Source: CAYUJH01 sp964394585 (GTDB taxonomy: Bacteria > Bacteroidota > Bacteroidia > Cytophagales > Flammeovirgaceae). From it: 29,045 nucleotides of DNA. This document shows positions 6,964 to 15,396 of this stretch, piece by piece (positions within the stretch are counted from its first letter, which is position 1; every line of letters starts with the position of its first letter). The notes beneath the pieces are model-generated. The model made no database searches. It was not told where the DNA came from and saw only the letters and a list, made by a program, of their open reading frames with translations. Location of the stretch: assembly GCA_964394585.1 (NCBI GenBank), contig CAYMYI010000049.1:1-29045 (forward strand). Direction: 5' to 3'. The position numbers and the translations under genes are program-made.

Positions 6964-8505
6964 ATGAAGGCCATAACCGTTTTCATCTTTATTTTTTGTG
7001 CCATTTGGCAGGGCAACAACAGCTTCGCTGAAGATTTTAGGTATCTGAAAACACTCAACGGACACGAAGGGAAAGTTACCTATGTGTGTTTTAATGGAGC
7101 CTCTAACCAAGTAATTAGCGGCGACGAACACGGTACAATTCTTTTATGGGATATTGCCTCTGGGCGTATCCTCAAACGGTTTGAGGGGCATACCGGCATG
7201 GTTACCGATTTACAGTTCGATGCTGCAGAGAATCGCCTGGCGAGCGCTGCGTACGATGGCACAGTCCGTCTGTGGGATGTAGCAACTACCGAAGAACTGC
7301 GCCGTTTTGTGAACCCGGCAATCCCGCCTTATAATGGTGTACAAGGAAATGAACCCACGTTTGTTCGCTTTTCGCCCAATGAGCAATTCCTATGGTTCGG
7401 TGGCTACAATATGAAAATCATGCGGGCTTCGTTGGAAAATGGAGTGGTAACAGAACTGTTCTCAGGCGATACGTATGGCATTACTTCGGCAGGCTTTACC
7501 CCCGACGGACGCTATTTTCTGTTTGGTAGCGGTGGTACGGTTACGTTCATCAATCGGGAAACTGGGTTGGTAGAACCTCAAAAAACGCTGGGCACGCACC
7601 AAAGCTACGAAGAGTTTGTTTGCGAATTTGCCTTTGCTCCTCGTTCGAATATTTTAGCAGTTTGGACGGTAAGTGGGCATGTACGCTATTGGAATATTAC
7701 CACCGGGCAAATGCAACGCAAAATCCAAGCAGCTAACCGCCTTGGTTCTAGCTTAATCGCTTTTGGGGGAAATGGGGCATACATGCTCACCGGAAACCTC
7801 GATAGTAAAACGAGGCTGTGGCGCTTCCCTGAGCTTACCATTGCCCAAGAACTTGGAGAGCATACCAGCGCCGTGAAAACTTTTGCCTTTAGCCCCGATA
7901 GCCGCTACATCGCTACGGGAAGCGACGACCATACCGTGAAAATTTGGTATAAACCTGATGAGATGCCAATTGTGCCACCACCTACCGACGAAACCGTGCA
8001 AGTGGTAGATACCAATGGCCAAACGACTACTGAAGAAGAAGTTAATCACATAACAAACCATACACATGGTATTCTGCCTGTTGTGGATTACGTTGAAGGA
8101 GATTCTGATACAGAGGAAGGTGAAACGCTTGAAAAGGTTCCTGTTGAACGACCAAAGGAAAAATTTGTGTTAGAGAATGTGCATTTTGTACAGAGTACAA
8201 CGGTTTTCCTCGATTCTGCTTTGGCAATGCGCGACCTCAACTATGTGGTAGAAGTGATGCAAACCTACCCGACGCTCATCATTGAACTACAAGGGCATAC
8301 CGATAACCAAGGAAACGGCTACGCAAACCTGATTCTTTCTGAGCAACGTGTAGAGGTGGTAAAACAGTACTTAGTGGAAAAGGGCATTGCAGCAGAGCGC
8401 ATCAGTACGTTTGGGCATGGCGAAAATCGTCCACGCGTTCCCAACAACTCAGAAGAAAACATGCAAAAAAACCGAAGGGTAGAAGTAAAAGTATTGCAGT
8501 ATTAA
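6964..8505 (+). CDS. Exported WD40-repeat protein with C-terminal OmpA domain
   Basis: 513 residues with a signal peptide (MKAITVFIFIFCAIWQ..., cleavage about 22). Residues about 25-335 form a WD40 propeller with blades ending in ILLWDIASG, VRLWDVATT, VRYWNITTG, TRLWRFPEL and VKIWYKP. A Thr/Glu-rich acidic linker (about 336-398) leads to an OmpA/MotB-type peptidoglycan-binding domain (400-513), with LQGHTDN (Asp447), the conserved LSEQRVEVVKQYLVEKGI helix and KNRRVEV. OmpA-type domains bind diaminopimelate of peptidoglycan, so the propeller would be held at the wall in the periplasm or at the outer membrane. The start ATG at 6964 is the natural one. It is separated from the caspase/LVIVD group by the toxin-antitoxin island. 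WD40 domains and caspases are often linked in bacteria, so a functional link is possible but unproven. Confidence 0.9.
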   Translation: MKAITVFIFIFCAIWQGNNSFAEDFRYLKTLNGHEGKVTYVCFNGASNQVISGDEHGTILLWDIASGRILKRFEGHTGMVTDLQFDAAENRLASAAYDGTVRLWDVATTEELRRFVNPAIPPYNGVQGNEPTFVRFSPNEQFLWFGGYNMKIMRASLENGVVTELFSGDTYGITSAGFTPDGRYFLFGSGGTVTFINRETGLVEPQKTLGTHQSYEEFVCEFAFAPRSNILAVWTVSGHVRYWNITTGQMQRKIQAANRLGSSLIAFGGNGAYMLTGNLDSKTRLWRFPELTIAQELGEHTSAVKTFAFSPDSRYIATGSDDHTVKIWYKPDEMPIVPPPTDETVQVVDTNGQTTTEEEVNHITNHTHGILPVVDYVEGDSDTEEGETLEKVPVERPKEKFVLENVHFVQSTTVFLDSALAMRDLNYVVEVMQTYPTLIIELQGHTDNQGNGYANLILSEQRVEVVKQYLVEKGIAAERISTFGHGENRPRVPNNSEENMQKNRRVEVKVLQY

Positions 8506-8514
8506 ACCAATGAA

Positions 8515-11500
8515 CTACACGCTAGGGATGGTTTCTGCCGAAAGGCATGGCAACTTCAAGGTGAATATTGAACCTTCCCCTTCTTGAGAATGCACGTTGA
8601 TTTCGCCCCCTAATTTGGCAACCATTTGCCGAACGATGTGCAGCCCTAACCCAACGCCTTTTTTGGCTTGGTTTACTTGATAGAACATTTCAAAAATCTG
8701 TTGAAGCTGTTCTTGAGCAATTCCCAGCCCGTTGTCGGTAATGGTTAGGGAGGCTTCTTGTTCTGTGCATCGTACTCCAATTTCAATCTTAGCTACAAAC
8801 GGGAGCTCTTCTTCTTTTCGGTACTTTATGGCATTGGAGAGTAGATTGCGCAAAATGATGCGTAAACGTCGCGAATCGTTCCAGAATGTTCCCTTACTCT
8901 GTACCTCCACATTCCATTGGATTTTCTCGAAGCCTTCATTGCCTTCTTGTTCCTCGATACACTCTTGCAAAAATGACTTCCATGCAATGCGTTCATAATT
9001 TAATTGGCTTCTGGAGTTTTGGGCAAGATCGAGTAAGTCGTTGGTAATACTTCTGAGTTTATCAATACTCTTGTGCATATGTTCCTCTACTTCGGCGTTG
9101 GTAGGGTCTACTTTGAGTAGGGTGAGCAAACCTTGCGCTTGGTTGATAGGTGCTTTCAAATCGTGAGAAAGCGTTTTGAGAATCAAATCGAGCTCGTGGT
9201 TGAGCTGCTGCAGCGATTTATTTTTCTCTTCAATTTGTAATGCGCTGATTTTCCGCTGTGTAATATCCTGCATGCTTCCAAATAGTCGGACTACTTGTCC
9301 GTTCATTACTTCAGGAATCCCGATTACATGAAAATATTTTATTCCATATTTTGCAGGGTCTGCTTTCAATTCGATTTCATATGGTTCCCCGGTTTGCAAT
9401 GTATGCCTTACCTTATCGCGAAGGTGCCGGAGCGATTCGGGCGTATAAAGGGTTGCCTGTTCTTCAAAGGACAGCGGCTCTGTAGTTTCAGGAATCTGGA
9501 AAAACTGATATAATTCTTTCGACCATACCACCTCTCCGGTTTGGGGTATCCATTCCCAATGTGCCAACTTGGCTAATTTATTAGCTTGTTGAAGCTTCTT
9601 TTCGCTATTTTCGAGACCTTTTTGTAAGTGCTTACGTTCAAACGCATTAGCAATAATTTCGGTAACGAGCGTAAGAAGTTCGATGTCAGATTTACGCCAC
9701 TCGCGATGTTTTTGGCAGTCGTCAAAACCCACAAAGCCAAAAAACTGATCGAGTATAAAGAGGGGCAACACTAAGATAGATTTGATGCCCTGCGGTTCGA
9801 GAATTTCAAAAATTTCGGGCGAAAGCGTAGAAATATCGTTGGTCGCGATGATTCTTTTACGAATTAGGAGCTGCCGCCACGGTTTTATGGCACTGTAAGG
9901 CACATATTGTAAGTTTTCTTTTTGGGGTTCAATGCCTTTTGCGCACCATTCATACGTATTTTGGCAGGCTTTCCCTTTTTCAATATTTTCGAACACGTAC
10001 ACGCGGCTTACATCGGTATGTTCCCCTGCTAGGGCAAGCACCTCTTCGAGTACGGCGTCAAGGTGATATGCGGTGTTGAGCTTTTGGGCGATATTGGCAA
10101 GGATTGTCTGCTGGCGCAAATACAGCGATAGCTTATCCTCAGAGCGCTTAAGTTTAGAGATATCGGTAAAAGATACTACCACCGTATCGAGAGTTCCTTC
10201 AGAGTTGAATGTTGGGGCAGCGTTCATACTAATCCAAGTAACCCTTTCTGGTTGCTGGTATACGCCCATGATGATCCCTCGTTGAACCTTCTTTTTCTGT
10301 AGTGCTTGCACAATTGGATTGGTTTTAGGCTCGCGTAACATTTGTTCATCCACGGTTACGTGAAAGGGCAACTGGTAGATGCTCGCTCCTAATAACTTGT
10401 TGTAAGAAACGCCTAAAATTTGTGTGGCTGCTTCGTTGACTAAGTCGATAGTACCTTGAGAGGTTACAAGCAGCAGTCCTTCGCGCATGTTGGCAATTAG
10501 CGAGCGATATTTCTCTTCGCTTTCTTGTAGTTTTTGCTTGCTAATATTTTTGTCGAGTGCTATACCGGCTTGTTGCACTACCGTTTCAATTAGCGAAACT
10601 TGCTCTTCAGTTAAGCACTCAGAACATAAAAATGTAGCGATGCCATAAATTCGTTGGTCGCGTAAAATCCCAATGGTATAGGCATGTTCAATGCCTAATG
10701 CTTTAGGAATTTGCGTGGCGGCTTCCTTTGAAATAACTCCCCCTGAAAGCGTGTTGAATGCAGTACCAATAGAGTGTAATTTCCCTGTTTGCAACACCGG
10801 GCGTTGCTCGTCTACAATTTTGCCACAAAGACCCTTCAAAGGTTTTCCCATCCATTTTTCTGCAGTTTCTTGGGCTGTGTTATCAGAGGTATATGCTGCG
10901 AGCTGCCAATCGGATTGGTTTTCGTCTACTTGGCATACGGTTACAGAGCGTACTGGTTCTAGTACTTTTTTGGTTTCTTGGGCTACAAGTTGGAAAATCG
11001 CTTGGTTACTGCTAAGCTTGGTAAGCTGCGAAATGGTATCTACCAAAAAACGCATATCTATTTCGCGTTGGCGAAGCGCCTGTTCTATTTTCTTTTGTTG
11101 GGTAATTTCACGTACTACCAATATTCCATAAGCCTTGTTTTCAAAAGAAAGCGGTGCGCCTTGTAGCAGGTAGTCGGAAGTGCCCGTGGAGAGTTCTGTA
11201 TAAAACGATTCTCCGGCTAATACTTGATCATAATACGGAATTGAAAAAGCAGCCCACTCAGCACCAAAGGCTTCGGTAACTGTTTTGCCTATGATAGCTT
11301 CGTTCGGTGGGCTCTCTTCAAAGCTGGGGCCCCGTACATCAACATAAGTGTAAGTTTCGTCGAATACATACACATTAGTACCGGGTAGGTTATCTAAGAT
11401 CGTTTCGAGTTCGGCTCTGTTTTGGGCAAGTCGGATAGCATTGTTAACCTCCGATTGGATATCAATCGTGATGCCCAACCACTTAGTGATTTCTCCCCGC

Positions 11501-11808
11501 TCATTGCGCAGAGGGCGGGCATCGATTCGAAACCAATGATACATGCGTTGGTCGGCTAGGTACATGCGGTGTTTATTCTGATAAGGCATTTTAGATTCTA
11601 CCGCACTTCTCCATGCTGTAAGTACTTCCGCCCGTTCCTCTGGGTGAATAATATCTACCCATGCGCCGCTGGTCATGTCGTCTACAGAAAGTTCTAAAGC
11701 GCGTAATCCGAACTGATTGCAATAATCAATGTGTCCATCAGGAGATGCCGACCAAACAATATGTGGGATGGCCTCTGCTAGTTCATGTAAGTTTTCAGTG
11801 TCAAGCAT
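8515..11808 (-). CDS. Soluble multi-PAS/GAF sensor histidine kinase
   Basis: About 1097 residues from the ATG at 11808 (a TTG one codon earlier is also open). No signal peptide or membrane helix. Apparent domain order: PAS (5-122), PAS (130-242), GAF (250-425), PAS (430-555), GAF (565-735), PAS (745-855), HisKA (about 865-935) and ATPase (about 975-1090). The phospho-acceptor His882 lies in SHDLKAPINQ. The N box NLLSNA starts at 988, DNGLG at 1025 and GVGLGL at 1051. All key motifs are intact. There is no receiver domain and no neighbouring regulator gene. The GAF domains suggest a cytosolic small-molecule, redox or light input, but no chromophore Cys or haem ligand was identified. Its 3' end is 9 bp from the convergent WD40-OmpA gene. 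Confidence 0.92.
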   Translation of the reverse strand: MLDTENLHELAEAIPHIVWSASPDGHIDYCNQFGLRALELSVDDMTSGAWVDIIHPEERAEVLTAWRSAVESKMPYQNKHRMYLADQRMYHWFRIDARPLRNERGEITKWLGITIDIQSEVNNAIRLAQNRAELETILDNLPGTNVYVFDETYTYVDVRGPSFEESPPNEAIIGKTVTEAFGAEWAAFSIPYYDQVLAGESFYTELSTGTSDYLLQGAPLSFENKAYGILVVREITQQKKIEQALRQREIDMRFLVDTISQLTKLSSNQAIFQLVAQETKKVLEPVRSVTVCQVDENQSDWQLAAYTSDNTAQETAEKWMGKPLKGLCGKIVDEQRPVLQTGKLHSIGTAFNTLSGGVISKEAATQIPKALGIEHAYTIGILRDQRIYGIATFLCSECLTEEQVSLIETVVQQAGIALDKNISKQKLQESEEKYRSLIANMREGLLLVTSQGTIDLVNEAATQILGVSYNKLLGASIYQLPFHVTVDEQMLREPKTNPIVQALQKKKVQRGIIMGVYQQPERVTWISMNAAPTFNSEGTLDTVVVSFTDISKLKRSEDKLSLYLRQQTILANIAQKLNTAYHLDAVLEEVLALAGEHTDVSRVYVFENIEKGKACQNTYEWCAKGIEPQKENLQYVPYSAIKPWRQLLIRKRIIATNDISTLSPEIFEILEPQGIKSILVLPLFILDQFFGFVGFDDCQKHREWRKSDIELLTLVTEIIANAFERKHLQKGLENSEKKLQQANKLAKLAHWEWIPQTGEVVWSKELYQFFQIPETTEPLSFEEQATLYTPESLRHLRDKVRHTLQTGEPYEIELKADPAKYGIKYFHVIGIPEVMNGQVVRLFGSMQDITQRKISALQIEEKNKSLQQLNHELDLILKTLSHDLKAPINQAQGLLTLLKVDPTNAEVEEHMHKSIDKLRSITNDLLDLAQNSRSQLNYERIAWKSFLQECIEEQEGNEGFEKIQWNVEVQSKGTFWNDSRRLRIILRNLLSNAIKYRKEEELPFVAKIEIGVRCTEQEASLTITDNGLGIAQEQLQQIFEMFYQVNQAKKGVGLGLHIVRQMVAKLGGEINVHSQEGEGSIFTLKLPCLSAETIPSV

Positions 11809-11811
11809 CAA

Positions 11812-12146
11812 AATAGCAGATAGTTAAAAGTCTTCTCTGTGTGATTTTAGTATGTATGAAATAAGCACAAACGTTAATTTTATCTAACGTTAATTAATAT
11901 TCTCATACAGGATTCTCACTGAAAAGGTTAGGGTGAATAGAGAAAATTTCCGCAAATAATTTTTCCCAATATAAGAAATAATTACGTGCCAAATCGAAAT
12001 TACTCACAAATGTATTTAAAAAACTGATTATCAAATATATAAAGTTAATATTGGAATTAAATATAAAGAATCAATTTTGGAAAATCTGTCCGAGTTAGCT
12101 TTGTTAAAGTCGTAAAAAAATTATCTTTTTTTAGAGGGTATCTTTT
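11812..12146. other. AT-rich intergenic region with a direct repeat
   Basis: 335 bp without a gene between pabC and the PAS/GAF kinase, both on the minus strand. It should hold the kinase promoter and the 3' end of the pabC transcript. The sequence AACGTTAATT occurs twice, at 11870-11879 and 11886-11895, 16 bp apart. No strong hairpin with a T-run and no clear TAnnTTTG box was found. Confidence 0.6.
11870..11895. repeat. Two direct copies of AACGTTAATT
   Basis: Identical 10-mers at 11870-11879 and 11886-11895, about 60-75 bp before the PAS/GAF kinase start. Each contains the palindrome AACGTT. The spacing of 16 bp is about one and a half helix turns. It could be an operator, but the AT-rich context makes chance possible. 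Confidence 0.35.
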
Positions 12147-12761
12147 CTATGCTAGCTCCGATGTAGGAAATATCTTTTTTGTAGGAATTTCGTAGAGCTC
12201 ACTCCACCCTATCATGGCATTAAACACACGTGCTTTTTGGAAGGTTTTTACAGAAAAGGGCTGGATTTTGGCCGGGCGAATAACTTTACAATGTAACAGC
12301 CACTGCCGCATGGTTCCTGCCAATAGAGGTTGGTCAGGGGTGAGCCAACGCGAGCCGTCCCAAAAAGCAATATTGGCATATGAAGTATCGGTGATTAGCC
12401 CTTTGCGGACAATGAGCACATCGTCGCAAGAATTTCGCATAGCAAATAGCGATTCTAGACGGTTGCGGTCTTCAAATTTATAAGTGTAGTTTAGGTTATC
12501 GCATACCACCATTTGGAGCGATCCGATACGGCGGGGCTGGTAGGGAAGCCACTCTACCACATGGATTTCCTTGCTGTATATCACTCTACATTTATAGGTG
12601 TTTTGTGTAAGATAAGAGGGAATCACTAGGTTTTTAGCCAGCGGTATATCTGGGAGGTTTTCGAAGAAGGCACGCCTTGTAGCTTCAAAGCGCTGTTGGT
12701 GTAACGGCAAGTTCCATAGCTTTTTTTCCGCCACCCGGATGGTCTCGATAAATCGGCACAT
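12147..12761 (-). CDS. pabC: Aminotransferase class IV, probable aminodeoxychorismate lyase
   Basis: 204 residues from ATG 12761; an in-frame TTG at 12773 would add only four residues and fits the family start less well. The N-terminus MCRFIETIRV matches the FIETIRV start of Bacteroidota PabC proteins. The likely PLP lysine is Lys95 in YTYKFEDR, and the family segment GLITDTSYANIAF (about 121-133) follows. It would convert 4-amino-4-deoxychorismate to p-aminobenzoate plus pyruvate for folate synthesis. It is shorter than the E. coli enzyme (about 270 residues), as is common in this phylum. It overlaps the end of pabB by 77 bp in another frame, so the two are co-transcribed and probably translationally coupled. 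A branched-chain aminotransferase is less likely because of the context. Confidence 0.85.
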   Translation of the reverse strand: MCRFIETIRVAEKKLWNLPLHQQRFEATRRAFFENLPDIPLAKNLVIPSYLTQNTYKCRVIYSKEIHVVEWLPYQPRRIGSLQMVVCDNLNYTYKFEDRNRLESLFAMRNSCDDVLIVRKGLITDTSYANIAFWDGSRWLTPDQPLLAGTMRQWLLHCKVIRPAKIQPFSVKTFQKARVFNAMIGWSELYEIPTKKIFPTSELA

Positions 12762-13722
12762 AAATCTTATCAATCAGTTCTTGGTATTCGGTAGGTGCAT
12801 GGCTCATAGCATGGATTCCCCCCCCACTTCGATAATAGAATCGGCCATTTATTTGTTCGATATACCGAATCATTACGGCGCTTTCGAGGGCGCATCCGTC
12901 AAAATACCCAAAAACGCCAGTATAATAGCCTCGGGGTTGCTTTTCAGTTGCTTGAATAATTTCGAGCGTTTTATATTTGGGTGCACCGCTGATGGAACCT
13001 GCCGGCAATAGGGCAAACAGTAAATCGCCGAGTTGTGCTGTAAAATCGGGAGGGAGTTGCCCGGTAATTTCAGAACTCATTTGCAGCAAGTCTTTCTGGT
13101 GTGTTTTCACATATTGTAAATACCGAAAGCGCGACACACGAACATTGCGCGCTACTTGGCTTAAATCGTTTCGAAGTAAATCGACAATAGTGGCATGTTC
13201 TGCCATTTCTTTTTGACTCTGCAGCAGTTGTTGGGCGGCATTGGGAAGGTTGGCATCGATAGTACCCTTCATAGGAAAGGTGGCAATGGTTCCCTCGGCT
13301 GAGATAGTTATAAAGGTTTCGGGCGAGAAGCACACAAATTGGTTAGCGAGCCATAGTTTGTAAGTGGCTTGGCTATGTAAATAGATTTGTTTTAGTGAAA
13401 GATTGGTCTGGATAGCTGTTGGGGCAGTTAAGTTTACCAAAAAGCTATCCCCTCGGTGTATAGCTTCGTGCACTTGGTAAAATTGCTTAGCGTAATCGGT
13501 AAAAGAGAGCGGTTGTTTTTCAAATGAAAAGGAAGGATACGAAAACGGAGGTGTTCCTTTGGAAGGGAATTGCGCGAAAGAACCACAGGTAAAATGCACT
13601 TTCTGCTCGGAAAGTGCCTCCTGTGGAATGACGATGGGTTTTTGTAGTTCAAAATCGATGATGAATAAAAAGGGCATGCGCTGCTTGCCGTATTCATTCA
13701 TGGCGCGTTGAGCTTCGTGCAT
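12685..13722 (-). CDS. pabB: Aminodeoxychorismate synthase component I
   Basis: 345 residues, the short form typical of Bacteroidota. Chorismate-binding signatures are all present: PMKGTI at 150-155, DLLRND at 181-186, GSISGAPK at 242-249, RGYYTG at 264-269 and SGGGI at 299-303. Lys152 in the P-M-K-G-T box (PIKGT in PabB, PIAGT in anthranilate synthase) favours aminodeoxychorismate synthase over TrpE. It makes 4-amino-4-deoxychorismate from chorismate and ammonia with a PabA/TrpG glutaminase, which is not in this window. Relatives often end soon after the YVPI segment, whereas here about 22 further residues are coded across the start of pabC. The next minus-strand gene upstream, bshA, is 157 bp away. 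Confidence 0.92.
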   Translation of the reverse strand: MHEAQRAMNEYGKQRMPFLFIIDFELQKPIVIPQEALSEQKVHFTCGSFAQFPSKGTPPFSYPSFSFEKQPLSFTDYAKQFYQVHEAIHRGDSFLVNLTAPTAIQTNLSLKQIYLHSQATYKLWLANQFVCFSPETFITISAEGTIATFPMKGTIDANLPNAAQQLLQSQKEMAEHATIVDLLRNDLSQVARNVRVSRFRYLQYVKTHQKDLLQMSSEITGQLPPDFTAQLGDLLFALLPAGSISGAPKYKTLEIIQATEKQPRGYYTGVFGYFDGCALESAVMIRYIEQINGRFYYRSGGGIHAMSHAPTEYQELIDKIYVPIYRDHPGGGKKAMELAVTPTAL

Positions 13723-13879
13723 ATGTTTTATTCACGCTATATCTAGCATATTAACTAGGGTTGTCTCGTGGGCAGAGATTTGGGACTTTTCCTAAGTTAA
13801 TAGAAATAGCTTTCTGTTTTTTAGTAAAGATACATGCTGCCTAAACAAATCTTGAAATTTAGAGCATGCTCGCATTGTT

Positions 13880-15073
13880 TTAAGCACTAGGGACTTTGGA
13901 AGAGGTGAGGACGCTATTGGTAGCTATAGCATCTAGCCCATTAAGCTTGCGGTGTTCTGTTACGCTTCGCTGGTAGACTTCTTCGTACAATGGTAAAATA
14001 TTATGCACCTCAAATTCTTTAGCACGTTTGAGGGCATTGGCTTTAAACTCTGGTAGGTTTTCATCGTGTAGAATGAATAAGGCGTGTTTTGCCATTTGTT
14101 CCACATCGCCTACATCGCTCATGAAGCCGGTAACACCTTGGATGTTCAATTCGGGTAGCCCACCGGTATTACTGGTAATAATGGGTACTTCGCATGCCAT
14201 GGCTTCTAAGGCGGCTAGGCCAAAGCTTTCCTTTTCGGAAGGCATTAAAAATAGGTCGCAAACGGAGAGTACCTCTTCAATGGCTTCGAGCTTGCCCAAA
14301 AAGCGGACATCTTCAAAAATATCCATTTCTTGTGCGGCTATTTCCATTTTACGGCGTTCGGGGCCATCGCCTACTAGGAGTAGCTTGGCGGGCATATGCT
14401 TTTTTACCTTACAGAAAATTTCGAGTACGTCATCTACACGCTTTACTTTTCGGAAATTGGAGGTATGAATTAAGAGTTTTTCTCCGTTGGGGCAAATTGC
14501 TTTTTTAAAGTGGTCTTTTCGCTGTTTTCTGAAGCGCTCCATATCAATAAAATTGGGGATTACTTCAATGGGTTTTTGGGTGTCAAAATACTCGTAGGTT
14601 TCCCTGCGTAAATCGGCAGAAACGGCGGTAACGGCATTGGATTGGTCGATGCTGAACGATACCACCGGCTCGTAGCTTTCATCTTTTCCTACTAAGGTGA
14701 TGTCGGTGCCATGCAAGGTGGTTACAAATGGAATTTCAACCCCTTTTTTACGCAAAATTTGTTGTGCCATAAAGGCTGCTGAAGCGTGCGGAATGGCATA
14801 GTGTACATGGAGTAAATCGAGTTGTTCGTTCTGTACCACTTTTACCATTTTGCTGGCAAGAGCAAGTTCATAAGGGGGAAATTCGAACAACGGATAGGTA
14901 CGAATATCTACTTTATGATAAAATAAATTTTCGCTGATGTACTCTAACCTAGTGGGCTGTTGGTAGGTGATAAAGTGCACTTCGTGCCCATTTTGTGCAA
15001 GGGCTTTTCCAAGTTCGGTGGCTACTACGCCACTGCCTCCATAGGTTGGGTAACAAACTATACCAATTTTCAT
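13880..15073 (-). CDS. bshA: N-acetyl-alpha-D-glucosaminyl L-malate synthase
   Basis: 397 residues, GT4-family glycosyltransferase closely resembling BshA of bacillithiol synthesis. The N-terminus MKIGIVCYPTYGGSGVVATE contains the family Gly-rich loop. HVHYAIPHA is at about 89-97, TLHGTDIT at 119-126, and the GT4 E-x7-E pair is Glu282 and Glu290 in KESFGLAALEAM. It joins GlcNAc from UDP-GlcNAc to L-malate, the first step to the thiol bacillithiol, in the cytosol. BshB and BshC are not in the window. The start ATG at 15073 is unambiguous. A terminator-like hairpin lies 29-65 bp upstream in its leader (15102-15138), which may regulate it by attenuation. Confidence 0.92.
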   Translation of the reverse strand: MKIGIVCYPTYGGSGVVATELGKALAQNGHEVHFITYQQPTRLEYISENLFYHKVDIRTYPLFEFPPYELALASKMVKVVQNEQLDLLHVHYAIPHASAAFMAQQILRKKGVEIPFVTTLHGTDITLVGKDESYEPVVSFSIDQSNAVTAVSADLRRETYEYFDTQKPIEVIPNFIDMERFRKQRKDHFKKAICPNGEKLLIHTSNFRKVKRVDDVLEIFCKVKKHMPAKLLLVGDGPERRKMEIAAQEMDIFEDVRFLGKLEAIEEVLSVCDLFLMPSEKESFGLAALEAMACEVPIITSNTGGLPELNIQGVTGFMSDVGDVEQMAKHALFILHDENLPEFKANALKRAKEFEVHNILPLYEEVYQRSVTEHRKLNGLDAIATNSVLTSSKVPSA

Positions 15074-15101
15074 AGTGAGTGATTTTGAAGGGTGCTAGAA
15101 T

Positions 15102-15138
15102 AAAAAAGGTAGCTTGGTGGAAATTCCCAGGCTACCTT
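15102..15138 (-). terminator. Intrinsic terminator or attenuator in the bshA leader
   Basis: Read on the minus strand: AAGGTAGCCTGG, a loop, then CCAAGCTACCTT running into six T. The stem has about 11 pairs with one mismatch. It sits just upstream of the bshA start, so it either ends a short upstream transcript or conditionally stops the bshA mRNA. No leader peptide or known riboswitch was recognised. Confidence 0.65.
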
Positions 15139-15270
15139 ACAATATCATTTATGTTGCTAAACAAAATAAGTGCATATAAAGGGTACAGAATGCATTTCCA
15201 AAAAGAAACCACTGTGCAGGAAATAACCTGACGTTGGGGCTATCTGTACGTTTACTATATTCCATAGGAC

Positions 15271-15300
15271 TAAAAAATTCCATTTTCATTACAATGGAAT
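15271..15300 (-). terminator. Intrinsic terminator of the subtilase operon
   Basis: On the minus strand ATTCCATT, an 8-nt loop and AATGGAAT form a perfect 8-bp stem followed by a run of T (15271-15278 region). It lies about 100 bp after the subtilase stop codon, in the right orientation. Confidence 0.7.
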
Positions 15301-15396
15301 GAGCGTTTTAGTTCGGTTCATATAGCATATACAACTTGTTGAACCATGTTTCGTTTCAAATTTTTTCAACTTAACGAAGCCTTAACAGCGGAAAAA

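Larger units (their letters stand above)
15074..15396. other. Intergenic region between subtilase and bshA with two terminators
   Basis: 323 bp without a coding frame that I can support. On the minus strand it holds the subtilase terminator (15271-15300) and the bshA leader hairpin (15102-15138). The roughly 130 bp between them must contain the bshA promoter and could encode a short RNA. No match to tRNA, 6S RNA or a known riboswitch was recognised. Confidence 0.6.

Noticed and set aside
12115..12133. A7/T7 stretch after pabC as a terminator
   Set aside because: The arms are only A and T, so the stem is weak; no GC-rich hairpin is present.
12715..12730. Programmed frameshift at the A7 run producing a PabB-PabC fusion
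   Set aside because: A fusion through this run would lose the conserved FIETIRV start of PabC, so separate overlapping genes are more likely.
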